64,000 nt of DNA from Lentzea terrae (lineage in GTDB: Bacteria > Actinomycetota > Actinomycetes > Mycobacteriales > Pseudonocardiaceae), in contig NZ_QFWW01000058.1 in NCBI RefSeq assembly GCF_003265345.1, forward strand, positions 1 to 64,000, in the 5' to 3' direction. Position numbers and translations under genes: made by a program. The stretch's first letter is position 1, and each line of letters starts with the position of its first letter. Positions 1-9,030 of the stretch are shown one piece after another. The notes beneath the pieces are model-generated. The model saw only the letters and a list, made by a program, of their open reading frames with translations, did not search any database and was not told the origin of the DNA.

Positions 1-746
1 CCGCCCGTGAACCGGGCGGCGCCGGCTGCGCCCTCCCGTGCCACGACCGGCGCTCCGGCGGCACCTTCCGCCCGCAGCGCTTCGGCGAGTGGCAGGTCGA
101 GGCCCGCGTAGGTCGACGCCCGGTCCGCGAGCACGCACTCGAACGGGAACGCGGCGATCTGCGCGGCCAGCTCCAGCGCCGCCGGGACCGCCTGGCCTGG
201 TTCGACCACGCGGTTGGCCAGGCCGATCGCCAGCGCCTCGTCGGCCTGGACGGGGCGGCCGGTGAGGATCAGGTCCAGCGCCCGCCCCAGGCCCACGATC
301 CGCGGCAGGCGAACGGTTCCGCCGTCGATCAACGGCACGCCCCAGCGCCGGCAGAACACGCCGAACACCGCGTCGCTCTCGACCACGCGCAGGTCGGCGA
401 GCAACGCCAGTTCGAGGCCGCCCGCGACCGCGTAGCCGCTCACGGCCGCGATCAACGGCTTGCTCAGCTGCAACCTGCTCGGCCCCATCGGTCCGGCGCC
501 GGCTCCGGTGGGGTCGAGCTCGTTGCGGCGGGCGGGATCCCCGACGGAGGTGAGGTCGGCGCCGGCGCAGAACGTGCCGCCCGCGCCGGCCAGCACCGCC
601 ACGCGTTGGCTGTCGTCCGCCTCGAACGCGAGGAAGGCGTCGCGCAGCTCGCGCGCCATCGGGCCGTCGACCGCGTTGCGCCGGTCCGGGCGATCCAGCC
701 AGATCACCGTGGTGGTGCCGGTGATCTCGACCCGTACGTCGTTCAT
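1..746 (-). CDS. Enoyl-CoA hydratase/isomerase family protein (3' end outside window)
   Basis: Crotonase-fold protein; 248 codons are visible and the C-terminus is cut by the window edge. It begins MNDVRVEITGTTTVIWLDRP and carries the oxyanion-hole segment FCAGADLTSVGD and the second core segment YAVAGGLELALLADLRV, as in acyl-CoA hydratases and isomerases of lipid catabolism. The WGVPLIDGGTVRLPRIVGL stretch is typical of the EchA-like subfamily in actinobacteria; the second glutamate of classical hydratases is not at its usual place, so the exact reaction (hydration, isomerisation or other acyl-CoA chemistry) is open. The ATG (746-744) overlaps the TGA of the upstream regulator gene (745-743) in an ATGA, so translation is probably coupled. 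Family assignment is firm; substrate is unknown. Confidence 0.9.
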   Translation of the reverse strand, partial: MNDVRVEITGTTTVIWLDRPDRRNAVDGPMARELRDAFLAFEADDSQRVAVLAGAGGTFCAGADLTSVGDPARRNELDPTGAGAGPMGPSRLQLSKPLIAAVSGYAVAGGLELALLADLRVVESDAVFGVFCRRWGVPLIDGGTVRLPRIVGLGRALDLILTGRPVQADEALAIGLANRVVEPGQAVPAALELAAQIAAFPFECVLADRASTYAGLDLPLAEALRAEGAAGAPVVAREGAAGAARFTG

Positions 747-3463
747 GTGTCCTCCGCGAGTTGTGCCCGGACCCGTGCGGCGTCGCTGTCCCTGCCCTGC
801 TGCAGGTAGAGCTCCAGCGCCTCCTGCCAGGCAGACCTGGCCTGGTCCCGTTCGCCGAGGGCGGCGTGCGGGTGACCGATGCGGTCGAGGGTGTTGGCGG
901 CCTCGACGACGTTGCCGGCTTCCCGGTACAGGGCGAGGGCCTGGCGGTAGGTGTCGACGGCCTGGCGGTGGTCGCCGGTGTGGTGCGCGATGTAGCCCAG
1001 ACTGTCCAAAGTGGTCGCTTGGCCCTGGGCGTCGCTGTGGCGGCGGTTCAGGACGAGGGCTTCCTCGCAGTGGCGGCGGGCGGTGTCGTACTCGCCGAGG
1101 CGCGCGGCCAGCCACCCGATCCCGTTGAGCGTCAGCGCTTCCCACGCCGGTTCGCCGAGGGCGCGGTAGAGCGGGAGGCAGTGCTGGGCGTGTTCCAGCC
1201 CCTGCCGGTCGTCGCCCCACATCTCGAACGCCCACGCCGTGGCGACGTGGGTGTGGGCCTGCTGCAGGAGGTCGCCGTCGGCTTCGGCCAGGGCGAGCGC
1301 GTGCTGGAACTGCGTGACGGCCTCTTCGGACTGTCCGAGCCGGGCGTGCGCGGAGCCGAGACTGCGGTGCGCACGGCAGCGGGCGGCGGAATCCGGCAGG
1401 CCGCCGCTGTCCACGGCGGCCTGCCACACGGCGACCTCCTCGTGCCGGTGTCCGCGCCGGTCGTGGAAGGTGGTCAGGACCCACGCCAGCTGCCACACGA
1501 GGTGGTGGGCGGCGACGTGCTGGGTGGCCAGCAGGCAGGTGTGCTCGGTCGTCAGCCAGGCCACCGCGGCCGGGAGGTCCGGCAACGGGTGCGGCTGGAC
1601 GTGCGGTGCGGGCGGATCCAGCTCGATCGGCGGCCGACCTGGGTTGAGCAGGCGCTCGGCGGCGTACGCGGTGTGCAGGTAGAAGTCCACGATCCGTGCC
1701 AGCGCCGTGTCGTCGGGAGCCGTAGTGGCGGCGTAGCTCCGGATCAGGTCGTGCATGGCGTACCGGCCGTCCGGAGTCCGCTGCAGCAGCGACGCCTCCT
1801 GCAGTGCACGCAACAACCGCGCCGCGCGTGCCGTGGGCAATCCGGTGAGGCTGGCGGCCGCGGAGACGCTGATGTCCGGGCCGGGTGCGATGCCCAGCTG
1901 CCCGAACACCCGTTGCTGCGCAACGCTGAGCGCCTGGTACGAGGTGGCCAGCACCGCGGGCAGGCTGGCGGCCGGGTCGTCGTCGTCCAGGGCGTCGACG
2001 CCGAACTCCCGGACCTCCGCGGCGAGTTCGGCGAGCGGGAGGTGCGGCTGGGTGGCCGCGCGTCCGGCCAGGATTCCCAGCGCCAGCGGGAATCTGCGGC
2101 AGTAGCCCAGCAACGTCGTGACCGCGTCCGGTTCGGCGGCCAGCCGGGGCATGCCGAGCCGGTGTTCGAGCAGCGCGTGGGCCTCGGCGTCGGACAGCAG
2201 GTCGAGGTCGACGTGGCGGGCGCTGTGCCGGGTGACCAGGCCGGTGAGGACGCGGCGGCTGGTGACGAGCACGGTGCACGTGCCGGTGCCGGGGAGCAGC
2301 GGCACGACCTGGTCGGCGGTGGCGGCGTTGTCGAGCACGACCAGCATTCGCCGGTCGGCCACCAGGCTGCGGAACAGCGCTGCCCGTGCCTCGGTGTCGG
2401 GCGGGGTCTTGTCGTCGGCCACGCCCAGCGCGTCGAGGAACCCGCGCAGCACCGTGCCGGGGTCGAGCGGTGCGGTGTCGGGGGAGAAGCCGCGCAGGTC
2501 GACGAACAGCTGGCCGTCGGGGTAGCGGGCGGCGTGCCGGTGGGCCCAGTGCAGCGCGAGCCAGGTCTTGCCGATGCCGCCCGATCCGGCGACCGCGGAG
2601 ATCAGCACGGTGCCGCCGGCGCCGAGGACGTCCAGTTCCGCGTGACGGCCGACGAACGGCACCGGCGCGGCCGGCAGCTGGCGAGGCACCGGAGGGTGGG
2701 AGCCGGCGGTTGCCAGAGGATCGGAGGCTGCCCGAGGTTCGGCTGACACCAGAAGCTCTGCGGCCGGAAGCGGCTCGGCGAGCAGCCGCTGGTGCAGTTC
2801 GCGCAACGCAGGACCCGGTTCGGTGCCGAACTCCGCCACCAGCCGGTCCCGCACCTGCCGGTAGCGCTCCAGCGCATCGGCGGTGCGCCCGGCCTGGTGC
2901 AGCGCCAGCAGGCACTGGCCGGCGACCCGCTCGTCCAGCGGGTGCTCGGCGGCGCGGGCGGACAGCTCGACGACCAGCCGGCCGCCGTGGCCGAGCCGCA
3001 GCCGGGCGTCGACGAGGTCGTGCTGGGCCGCCAGCCGTTCCAGCTCCAGGCGGGCGCGCTCGGCTTCCGCCCACTCGCCCGGCACGCCCGCCAGCGCTTC
3101 GGCCTGCCACAGCGAAAGCGCCTCGGTCAGCAACCTGTCGGCGTCGGGTCCGGTCCGCGCCCAGGCGCACAACGAGCGGAACCGCACGAGGTCCACGGCG
3201 TCGCCCATCAGCGCGTAGCCGCCGGACCGGTGCTCGATCGTCAGGTCGTCCACACCGGCCAACGCTTGCCGCAGCCGCGACACGTAGCTGTGCAGCGTGG
3301 ACCGCCGGGGCGCGTCCGCACCCCACACCCGCTCCAGCAGCCGGTCCGCCGGCACCACCCGCCCCGTGTCGACCGCGAGCGCGGCGATCAGGCATCGCTG
3401 TTTGGGATGTCCGAGATTCACGGGCAGACCGTCGACGGCGACTTCCCCGAGCAAGCGCAGCAG
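743..3463 (-). CDS. AfsR/SARP-type transcriptional regulator (BTAD, NB-ARC, TPR)
   Basis: Large cytoplasmic regulator of the AfsR type. Order: winged-helix DNA-binding domain (LLGEVAVDGLPVNLGHPKQR onward), bacterial transcriptional activation domain with helical repeats to about residue 240, an NTPase with P-loop GSGGIGKTW and a LVVLDNA Walker B, then C-terminal tetratricopeptide repeats. Such proteins activate promoters in response to nucleotide binding and phosphorylation, often in secondary metabolism, but no biosynthetic cluster is beside it. The frame is open upstream to 3559, which would run into the divergent gene at 3552. A GGGAGG (3475-3470) lies six bases before a CTG at 3463, so I place the start there (906 residues) although CTG is rare. 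It is coupled to the downstream hydratase by an ATGA overlap. Confidence 0.85.
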   Translation of the reverse strand: MLRLLGEVAVDGLPVNLGHPKQRCLIAALAVDTGRVVPADRLLERVWGADAPRRSTLHSYVSRLRQALAGVDDLTIEHRSGGYALMGDAVDLVRFRSLCAWARTGPDADRLLTEALSLWQAEALAGVPGEWAEAERARLELERLAAQHDLVDARLRLGHGGRLVVELSARAAEHPLDERVAGQCLLALHQAGRTADALERYRQVRDRLVAEFGTEPGPALRELHQRLLAEPLPAAELLVSAEPRAASDPLATAGSHPPVPRQLPAAPVPFVGRHAELDVLGAGGTVLISAVAGSGGIGKTWLALHWAHRHAARYPDGQLFVDLRGFSPDTAPLDPGTVLRGFLDALGVADDKTPPDTEARAALFRSLVADRRMLVVLDNAATADQVVPLLPGTGTCTVLVTSRRVLTGLVTRHSARHVDLDLLSDAEAHALLEHRLGMPRLAAEPDAVTTLLGYCRRFPLALGILAGRAATQPHLPLAELAAEVREFGVDALDDDDPAASLPAVLATSYQALSVAQQRVFGQLGIAPGPDISVSAAASLTGLPTARAARLLRALQEASLLQRTPDGRYAMHDLIRSYAATTAPDDTALARIVDFYLHTAYAAERLLNPGRPPIELDPPAPHVQPHPLPDLPAAVAWLTTEHTCLLATQHVAAHHLVWQLAWVLTTFHDRRGHRHEEVAVWQAAVDSGGLPDSAARCRAHRSLGSAHARLGQSEEAVTQFQHALALAEADGDLLQQAHTHVATAWAFEMWGDDRQGLEHAQHCLPLYRALGEPAWEALTLNGIGWLAARLGEYDTARRHCEEALVLNRRHSDAQGQATTLDSLGYIAHHTGDHRQAVDTYRQALALYREAGNVVEAANTLDRIGHPHAALGERDQARSAWQEALELYLQQGRDSDAARVRAQLAEDT

Positions 3464-3551
3464 TGTCGTCCTCCCTCGTCCCCGAACGAGCGTATCGACA
3501 TGTTCCGCGGCACACGTGCATGTTCGTGGCTTGTGCGGTGTACTGCACGGC

Positions 3552-4151
3552 ATGGCCATCGTCTCTCCCGGCTTCAGCGGGCGGCGTCAGTCGGCGGACG
3601 TCCAGCTGCCGCCGGGGCAGTACCTCACCGAGGACTTCCCGGTCCTCACCGCGGGCCCGACGCCGCGCGTGCCGACGGACCGGTGGGAGCTCACCGTCAA
3701 CACCGAGGCCGGGCAGAAGTACACGTGGTCGTGGCAGCAGCTGATCGAGCTGCCGGCGGAGAAGATCACCACCGACATCCACTGCGTGACCAAGTGGTCC
3801 AAGCTGGGCACCAGGTGGAAGGGCGTCTCGCTGGACGTGCTGCTGGAGGAGGTCGAGACGGCGGCGGACTTCGCGCTGGTGCAGTCCTACGGCGGCTACA
3901 CGACCAACCTGCCGCTGGAGGACCTGCTCGACGGGCAGGCCTGGATCGCCTACCGCTACGACGACGATGACATCACGCCCGAGCACGGCGGCCCGGCTCG
4001 GTTGCTGGTGCCGCACCTGTACTTCTGGAAGTCGGCCAAGTGGGTGCGCGGGATCCAGCTGCTGCTCGAGGACGAACCCGGCTTCTGGGAAACCGCCGGC
4101 TACCACGACTACGGAGACCCATGGCGCGAGCAGCGGTATCAGGGCGACTGA
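3552..4151 (+). CDS. Sulfite oxidase-like molybdopterin-dependent oxidoreductase
   Basis: 199-residue protein matching the molybdopterin-binding domain of the sulfite oxidase/YedY superfamily. The segment TDIHCVTKWSKLGTRWKGV contains the cysteine that ligates molybdenum in this family; VLLEEV, SYGGYTTNLPLEDL and LYFWKSAKWVRGI are further family landmarks. There is no heme or dimerisation domain and no signal peptide, so it is a short cytoplasmic version. It probably passes electrons to or from the flavin reductase encoded next, whose ATG overlaps this gene by 31 bases. The physiological substrate is unknown. The ATG chosen is the first in frame after the divergent regulator; no strong ribosome site precedes it. 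Confidence 0.88.
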   Translation: MAIVSPGFSGRRQSADVQLPPGQYLTEDFPVLTAGPTPRVPTDRWELTVNTEAGQKYTWSWQQLIELPAEKITTDIHCVTKWSKLGTRWKGVSLDVLLEEVETAADFALVQSYGGYTTNLPLEDLLDGQAWIAYRYDDDDITPEHGGPARLLVPHLYFWKSAKWVRGIQLLLEDEPGFWETAGYHDYGDPWREQRYQGD

Positions 4152-4855
4152 CCTGGCGGGTGGCCACCCTGGCCGCCGCTGCCGACCTCACGAAGAGCGC
4201 GCGCAGCCTGGTGTTCGACGTGCCCGACTGGCCTGGCCACCTGCCGGGCCAGCACGTCGACGTGCGGCTCACCGCCGAGGACGGCTACTCGGTGCAGCGC
4301 AGCTACTCCATCGCCTCGGGGTCCGACCGGGTGGAGCTCGCCGTGCAACGGGTCGAGGACGGCGAGGTCTCGCCGTACCTGTGCGACGTGCTCCCCGTGG
4401 GCGCGCAGATCGAACTGCGCGGGCCGGTCGGTGGCTGGTTCGTGTGGCGTGCATCCGATCAGGCGCCGGTGACGCTGGTGGCGGGCGGATCCGGCATCGC
4501 GCCGTTGATGTCCATGATCCGCGTGCGCGCCGCGGAGGGGAGCCGGGTGCCGTTCCGGTTGGTCTACTCCGTGCGGACGCCCGATGACGTGATGTTCGCC
4601 GACGAACTGGTGCGGCGGGCTCGCGAGGACGCAGGCCTGGACGTGCGGCTGGTCTACACCCGGCAAGCTCCGGAAGGTTCTCCGGAGCCGCCGGGCCGGC
4701 TGGGTGTGGCCACCTTGAACACGCACGCCTGGCCCGCCGAGTTCAACCCGCAGTGCTTTGTCTGCGGGCCGACCGGGTTCGTCGAGACGGTGTCCGACAT
4801 CCTCGTGGCGCTCGGACACGATCCTCGCCGCGTCCGCACCGAGCGTTTTGGCTGA
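4121..4855 (+). CDS. Ferredoxin reductase-type FAD/NAD(P)-binding oxidoreductase
   Basis: 244-residue flavoprotein of the ferredoxin-NADP reductase fold. The FAD-binding motif appears as RSYSIAS, the NAD(P)-binding glycine motif as GGSGIAPLMSMIR, and the C-terminal signature as CFVCGPTGFVETV. No iron-sulfur domain is fused, so it should hand electrons to a partner protein, most simply the molybdopterin oxidoreductase encoded just upstream (31-base overlap). GGAGA at 4113 precedes the ATG at good distance. The gene is followed after 13 bases by the zinc-ribbon gene; the three look like one operon. Confidence 0.9.
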   Translation: MARAAVSGRLTWRVATLAAAADLTKSARSLVFDVPDWPGHLPGQHVDVRLTAEDGYSVQRSYSIASGSDRVELAVQRVEDGEVSPYLCDVLPVGAQIELRGPVGGWFVWRASDQAPVTLVAGGSGIAPLMSMIRVRAAEGSRVPFRLVYSVRTPDDVMFADELVRRAREDAGLDVRLVYTRQAPEGSPEPPGRLGVATLNTHAWPAEFNPQCFVCGPTGFVETVSDILVALGHDPRRVRTERFG

Positions 4856-4868
4856 CAGGAGAGCACCG

Positions 4869-5132
4869 ATGAGCGACCACGTCGACGGCAACGCGCTCGC
4901 GGGCGATCTGCGGGAGATCTTCGCGGTGGACCTGACGGTGGCGACCGGGCAGTGCGCCGGGTGCGGGTATCGCGGGTCGGTGGCTTCGTTGCGGGTGTAC
5001 CAGAACGCGCCTGGGGTCGTGGCGCGGTGCCCGCACTGCGAGGAGGTCGTGTTGCGGCTGGTGCGGGCGCCTGGGAGGGCGTGGCTGGACCTGCGCGGCA
5101 CGGTGAGCCTGGAGATCCCGCTGCAGGCCTGA
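4869..5132 (+). CDS. DUF6510-like zinc-ribbon protein
   Basis: 87-residue soluble protein with two CxxC pairs (CAGC near residue 29 and CPHC near residue 56), the pattern of a zinc ribbon. I recognise it as the small protein that accompanies the sulfite oxidase-like/flavin reductase pair in actinobacteria (DUF6510, from memory). Its role is not known; a small metal-binding adaptor for the redox pair is only an inference. AGGAGAG at 4857 is a strong ribosome site for the ATG. It is the last gene of the three-gene operon. Confidence 0.8.
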   Translation: MSDHVDGNALAGDLREIFAVDLTVATGQCAGCGYRGSVASLRVYQNAPGVVARCPHCEEVVLRLVRAPGRAWLDLRGTVSLEIPLQA

Positions 5133-5281
5133 CCTGGGAAGCGCGCGCATGACGTGCACCGAGATCAAGGCCGCGTGATCCGTGGGCGCGCTCTCACGGT
5201 GCGCGGGATTCTGTCCTGTTTGACATGCCCGATACCTCCGATTGGCCGTAGCCGGGCCTTTGGAGGCTGTGCCTGGATAGA

Positions 5282-5306
5282 TGGGAGCGCTCTTACAACG
5301 TTGTAA
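5282..5306 (+). promoter_or_regulatory. Overlapping sugar-repressor-like operators before the glycosidase
   Basis: Two palindromes overlap upstream of the glycosidase ATG. TGGGAGCGCTCTTA (5282-5295) matches 12 of 14 positions of the CebR-type box TGGGAGCGCTCCCA known from actinobacterial cellobiose/maltose repressors. TTACAACGTTGTAA (5293-5306) is a perfect 14-bp palindrome with the central CG typical of LacI-family operators. They share three bases and end 20 bp before the start codon, a good place for repression. No LacI-family gene is in the window, so the regulators would act from elsewhere. Confidence 0.6.
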
Positions 5307-5326
5307 AAACGAAGGGGACCTCGCCG

Positions 5327-8300
5327 ATGAGAAAAGCCGCCCCCGCACTCGTCGCGCTGCTGCTGGCGCTGGGCGTCGCACCCGGCACGCCACCCGCAGG
5401 CGCAGCCGAGCCCGTGCACGGCCTGAAGGGCGAGTACTTCAGCATGTCGGCACCGGGCGCGCGGGACTTCGCGACCCTCGCCGGCACCGTGCTCGACGCC
5501 GAGGTGAACCACCCGGACCTGACCTCGGTGTTCGGCTTCCTGGCGGGCCGCACCGAACACACGACGGCGCGCTGGACCGGGCGCGTCGCGGTGCCGCGGA
5601 CCGGCGACTACACGTTCCACGCCATCGGGGACAACGGTTTCCGGTTGTTCGTCGACGACAAACCCGTGATCGACCACTGGGTGGGCGACTGGGACCGCGA
5701 GCAGACCAGCGCGCCGGTGTCGTTGACCGCCGGGCGCCAGTACGACTTCCGGCTGGAGATGTTCCAGGACACCGGTGGTGCCAACATGTTCCTGCGCTGG
5801 TCCGCACCCGGAACGCCGAAGCAGATCGTGCCGGAGTCGGCCTTCACGCCTCCCGCGGACTTCCAGGTCGTGCCGCGGACAGCGCAGATCAACCAGGACG
5901 GCCGCGTGCTGACGGCCGAGTTCGACGGCCGCGTCACGAACGTCGCGGACCTGAAGGCGCACCTCAGGATCGACGTGGACGCGACGGCGATGCCGGTCGG
6001 CGCGATCACTGCGAGGGGCAACCGCCTCACGGTACGGTTGAGCGAGAAAGTGCTGAAGAGCCAACGGGTCCGGTTGTTCTACGACGGCGCCGGACAGCTC
6101 ACGGTGGGTGGCGAGAAGGTGGAGAAGACCGCGCGAACGGTGACCAACGAGTCCACACAGCGCCTCAAGACGCCGTGGGGCGAGCAGGTCGACCCGCGCA
6201 ACCCCTTGCCGGAGTACCCGAGGCCGCAGCTGGAACGCGCGAAGTGGCTGAACCTCAACGGTCCGTGGGAGTTCGCCGGCGCGAAGGCGGGGGAGCAGCC
6301 GAAGTTCGGGCAGCGGCTGCCAGAACGGGTGATCGTGCCGTTCCCGATCGAGTCGCAGCTGTCCGGACTGGAGCGGCACGAGGACCACATGTTCTACCGC
6401 CGCACGGTGACCGTGCCGCGCGACTGGTCAGGGCAGCGGGTGAAGCTCAACTTCGGCGCGGTCGACCACGAGGCCAAGGTGTGGGTGAACGGCAAGCTGG
6501 TGGCCGAGCACTCCGGCGGCTACACGGCGTTCAGCGCGGACATCACCGACGCTCTGAAACGCGGTGAGCAGGAGATCGTCGTCGCGGTCACCGACACGAC
6601 CGGCCCGCACCAGCCGAAGGGCAAGCAGTCGCGCAACCCCAGTGGCATCTTCTACACGCCGTCGTCCGGGATCTGGCAGACCGTGTGGCTGGAACCCGTG
6701 CCGGACAAGGGAATCGACGACGTCAAGATGACGCCGGACCTCGCCGCCAACGCGCTGGCGCTGACCGTCAAGTCCGCCGGCACCGCCCAGGTCACGGCGA
6801 TCGCGAAGGACGCGAAGGGCAAGCAGGTCGGCGTGATCACCGGTGCTGCCAACGAAAAGCTGAAGCTGCCCGTGCCCGACCCGCACCTGTGGACGCCGGA
6901 CGACCCGTACCTCTACCAGCTGGAGATCAGGCTCGGCAGCGACCGGGTGAAGAGCTACTTCGGCATGCGATCCACCGGGATCGCGGACGTGGGTGGGCAG
7001 AAGAAGCTCACGCTCAACGGCAAACCGATCTTCAACCTCATGATGCTGGACCAGGGTTTCTTCCCGGACGGCCTGAACACCGCGCCCAGCGACGACGCGC
7101 TGGTGTTCGACCTGAAGGCGCAGAAGGACCTCGGCTTCAACTCGGTCCGCAAGCACATCAAGGGCGAGCCCGCCCGCTGGTACTACCACGCGGACCGGCT
7201 GGGACTGCTGGTGTGGCAGGACTTCGTGTCCGTCGAGGACGGCAACAGCCCGACCGCGCAACAGGCGTTCCTCAACGAGAACCGCGAGATGATGGCGCAG
7301 CTGCACAACTCGCCGTCGATCTTCGCGTGGATCGTGTTCAACGAGGGCTGGGGCGAGTGGGACCGCACCGTCACCGGCCAGATCACCGACGACGTCAAGG
7401 CGGCCGACCCGAGCCGGATCGTCAGCGCGCACAGCGGCGTGAACTGCTGTGCCTCCAAGGGCGACTCGGGCAGGGGTGACGTCATCGACCACCACGACTA
7501 CAACAACACCGACCCGCCACGCCCGGACGGCAAGCGCGTGGTCATGGACGGCGAGCACGGCGGCTTCACCCTGCGAACGCCGGGGCACCAGTGGCCGGGT
7601 GCGCCCGCGAACATCTACAGCGGCGTGGCGGACAAGGCGGCGCTGACGGCGAAGTACGTCGACAACACCCGCACGTTCTACCTGGGGCAGGCGCGCGACG
7701 AGCTGTCGGCGTCGGTCTACACGCAGGTCACCGACCTGGAGAACGAGCTCAACGGGTTCTGGACCTACGACCGCAAGCGGATCAAGGTCGACCCCGGCCC
7801 GGTCCGCGAGATCAACCGGCGGGTGATCGAGGCGGGCGCCCGGTCCGGTCAGCCGTACCCGTACGCGGGACGCGGCGAGTGGAAGCTCGACGAGCGCAGG
7901 GGAGTGGTGGCCAGGGACTCGAGCGGCGGCGGCAACCCGCTGACGCTCAGCCCGACCGGCGCGAAGTGGGCGAACGGCGCGCTGGAGCTGACAGGCGGCT
8001 CCGCGGACTCGTACGGCCCGGTCGTCGACACGACCGGCGACTACACGGTGTCCGCACGGGTGCGGCTCGACGAGCTGCCCGGCAACTACGCCACCGCGGT
8101 GAGCCAGGACGGCAGGGAGCGGGAGAACCCGTTCTACCTGCAGTACGGGCAGGGCGCGTTCGCGTTCAGCACGCCGGGCGGCAACCGGGCCCGCTACGAG
8201 ATCACGCCGGAACTGGGCCGCTGGTACCAGCTCAAGGGCGAGCGGGCGGGCGACGAGATCCGGCTCTACGTCGACGGCGTGCTGGTCGCGACGGCACCGG

Positions 8301-8410
8301 CCGGGCCGGCGATCGCGAGCACCGGGGCGCTCGCGGTGGGACGGGCCAAGTTCGGCGGCCAGAACGTCGACTTCTGGCGCGGTGCCATCGCGGACGTCAG
8401 CGTGGGTTAG
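5327..8410 (+). CDS. Secreted glycoside hydrolase family 2 enzyme with PA14 and LamG-like domains
   Basis: 1027-residue exported glycosidase. A signal peptide (MRKAAPALVALLLALG... cleaved near AGAAEP) is followed by a PA14 domain (about 33-170, LKGEYFSM ... RWSAPG), a linker domain, the GH2 sugar-binding domain (about 305-450, WLNLNGPWEFA), an immunoglobulin-like domain, the TIM-barrel catalytic domain (about 560-850) and a C-terminal LamG/concanavalin-like domain (about 880-1027). The likely acid/base is Glu673 in VFNEGW and the likely nucleophile Glu743 in MDGEHGGF, as in beta-galactosidases, beta-glucuronidases and beta-mannosidases; which sugar is cleaved cannot be told. Carbohydrate-binding domains at both ends suggest a polymeric substrate. 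AAGGGGA precedes the ATG. Its tail overlaps the convergent gene by four bases. Confidence 0.9.
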   Translation: MRKAAPALVALLLALGVAPGTPPAGAAEPVHGLKGEYFSMSAPGARDFATLAGTVLDAEVNHPDLTSVFGFLAGRTEHTTARWTGRVAVPRTGDYTFHAIGDNGFRLFVDDKPVIDHWVGDWDREQTSAPVSLTAGRQYDFRLEMFQDTGGANMFLRWSAPGTPKQIVPESAFTPPADFQVVPRTAQINQDGRVLTAEFDGRVTNVADLKAHLRIDVDATAMPVGAITARGNRLTVRLSEKVLKSQRVRLFYDGAGQLTVGGEKVEKTARTVTNESTQRLKTPWGEQVDPRNPLPEYPRPQLERAKWLNLNGPWEFAGAKAGEQPKFGQRLPERVIVPFPIESQLSGLERHEDHMFYRRTVTVPRDWSGQRVKLNFGAVDHEAKVWVNGKLVAEHSGGYTAFSADITDALKRGEQEIVVAVTDTTGPHQPKGKQSRNPSGIFYTPSSGIWQTVWLEPVPDKGIDDVKMTPDLAANALALTVKSAGTAQVTAIAKDAKGKQVGVITGAANEKLKLPVPDPHLWTPDDPYLYQLEIRLGSDRVKSYFGMRSTGIADVGGQKKLTLNGKPIFNLMMLDQGFFPDGLNTAPSDDALVFDLKAQKDLGFNSVRKHIKGEPARWYYHADRLGLLVWQDFVSVEDGNSPTAQQAFLNENREMMAQLHNSPSIFAWIVFNEGWGEWDRTVTGQITDDVKAADPSRIVSAHSGVNCCASKGDSGRGDVIDHHDYNNTDPPRPDGKRVVMDGEHGGFTLRTPGHQWPGAPANIYSGVADKAALTAKYVDNTRTFYLGQARDELSASVYTQVTDLENELNGFWTYDRKRIKVDPGPVREINRRVIEAGARSGQPYPYAGRGEWKLDERRGVVARDSSGGGNPLTLSPTGAKWANGALELTGGSADSYGPVVDTTGDYTVSARVRLDELPGNYATAVSQDGRERENPFYLQYGQGAFAFSTPGGNRARYEITPELGRWYQLKGERAGDEIRLYVDGVLVATAPAGPAIASTGALAVGRAKFGGQNVDFWRGAIADVSVG

Positions 8411-8970
8411 TTCTCGAGCTGCTTCTTTGGTTCGGCGGGGACGAGCTTCGCGAGCTGCCACTCGTAGCTCGCGGGGTCGTCGCCGATCGCGATGCCGAGG
8501 TCGGACTTCGCGGCCTGGTAGAAGTCGCGCCGGGCGTGGCTGACCGCCTGGACGGCCTCCGCCCAGGACTCCTCCGCGAGGCCCGCGGCGATGCGCTGCA
8601 GCCGGAACACCGCGTTGTGCCAGCCGCGGGCCGCGACGATGACGTCACCGCTGCCGAGCAGGAGCACCGCCTCCCACTTGGAGGTGCGCTCCTCCTCGGC
8701 CGCCGCCGTCGTGGGCACGTCCTTGTCCGGGGTGACCGTGCTGGTGTCGGGGTGGACGCCGCGCGTCGAGGCGAGCTGCACGGAGATGGAGATCAGCTTC
8801 TTCATCGCGTGCGCGTACTCGGAGTAGGCGGTGAGCCGCTTCTCGTCCCAGCGGACCGCCTGTGCCCTGCGCCACCTCGCTCGTTCCGCCGCGGAGGTCG
8901 CGGTGAAGGTCGCGGCGGCACCCAGCAGCACGCCGAGCAGCGCTGGGAGTTGCTGGAGGAACGGTTGCAC
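8407..8970 (-). CDS. Small membrane-anchored protein of unknown function
   Basis: 187 residues with one N-terminal hydrophobic helix (about 9-30, LPALLGVLLGAAATFTATSA) followed by a basic patch ERARWRRAQAVRWDEKRL and a long, helix-rich cytoplasmic part containing a predicted amphipathic region (YSEYAHAMKKLISISVQL). I recognise the general layout from many actinobacterial hypothetical proteins but no named family. GTG start with an AGGACCTCC sequence directly upstream. It converges on the glycosidase gene (four-base overlap) and starts 60 bp from the divergent NYN gene. Confidence 0.7.
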   Translation of the reverse strand: MQPFLQQLPALLGVLLGAAATFTATSAAERARWRRAQAVRWDEKRLTAYSEYAHAMKKLISISVQLASTRGVHPDTSTVTPDKDVPTTAAAEEERTSKWEAVLLLGSGDVIVAARGWHNAVFRLQRIAAGLAEESWAEAVQAVSHARRDFYQAAKSDLGIAIGDDPASYEWQLAKLVPAEPKKQLEN

Positions 8971-9030
8971 GGAGGTCCTCGCTCGAGTTGATCACACGGT
9001 CGCCTCAGCCTACGAGGTAAGGTCGCCCCG

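Noticed and set aside
761..2746. 661-codon plus-strand open frame opposite the AfsR-type regulator
   Set aside because: No domain, repetitive Gly/Val/Arg composition; shadow of the regulator gene.
743..3463. AfsR-type regulator as sign of a biosynthetic gene cluster
   Set aside because: No PKS, NRPS, terpene or RiPP genes are within the window; the neighbours are a hydratase and a redox operon.
5220..5245. TTGACA at 5220 as a promoter for the glycosidase
   Set aside because: No acceptable -10 element lies 16-19 bases downstream.
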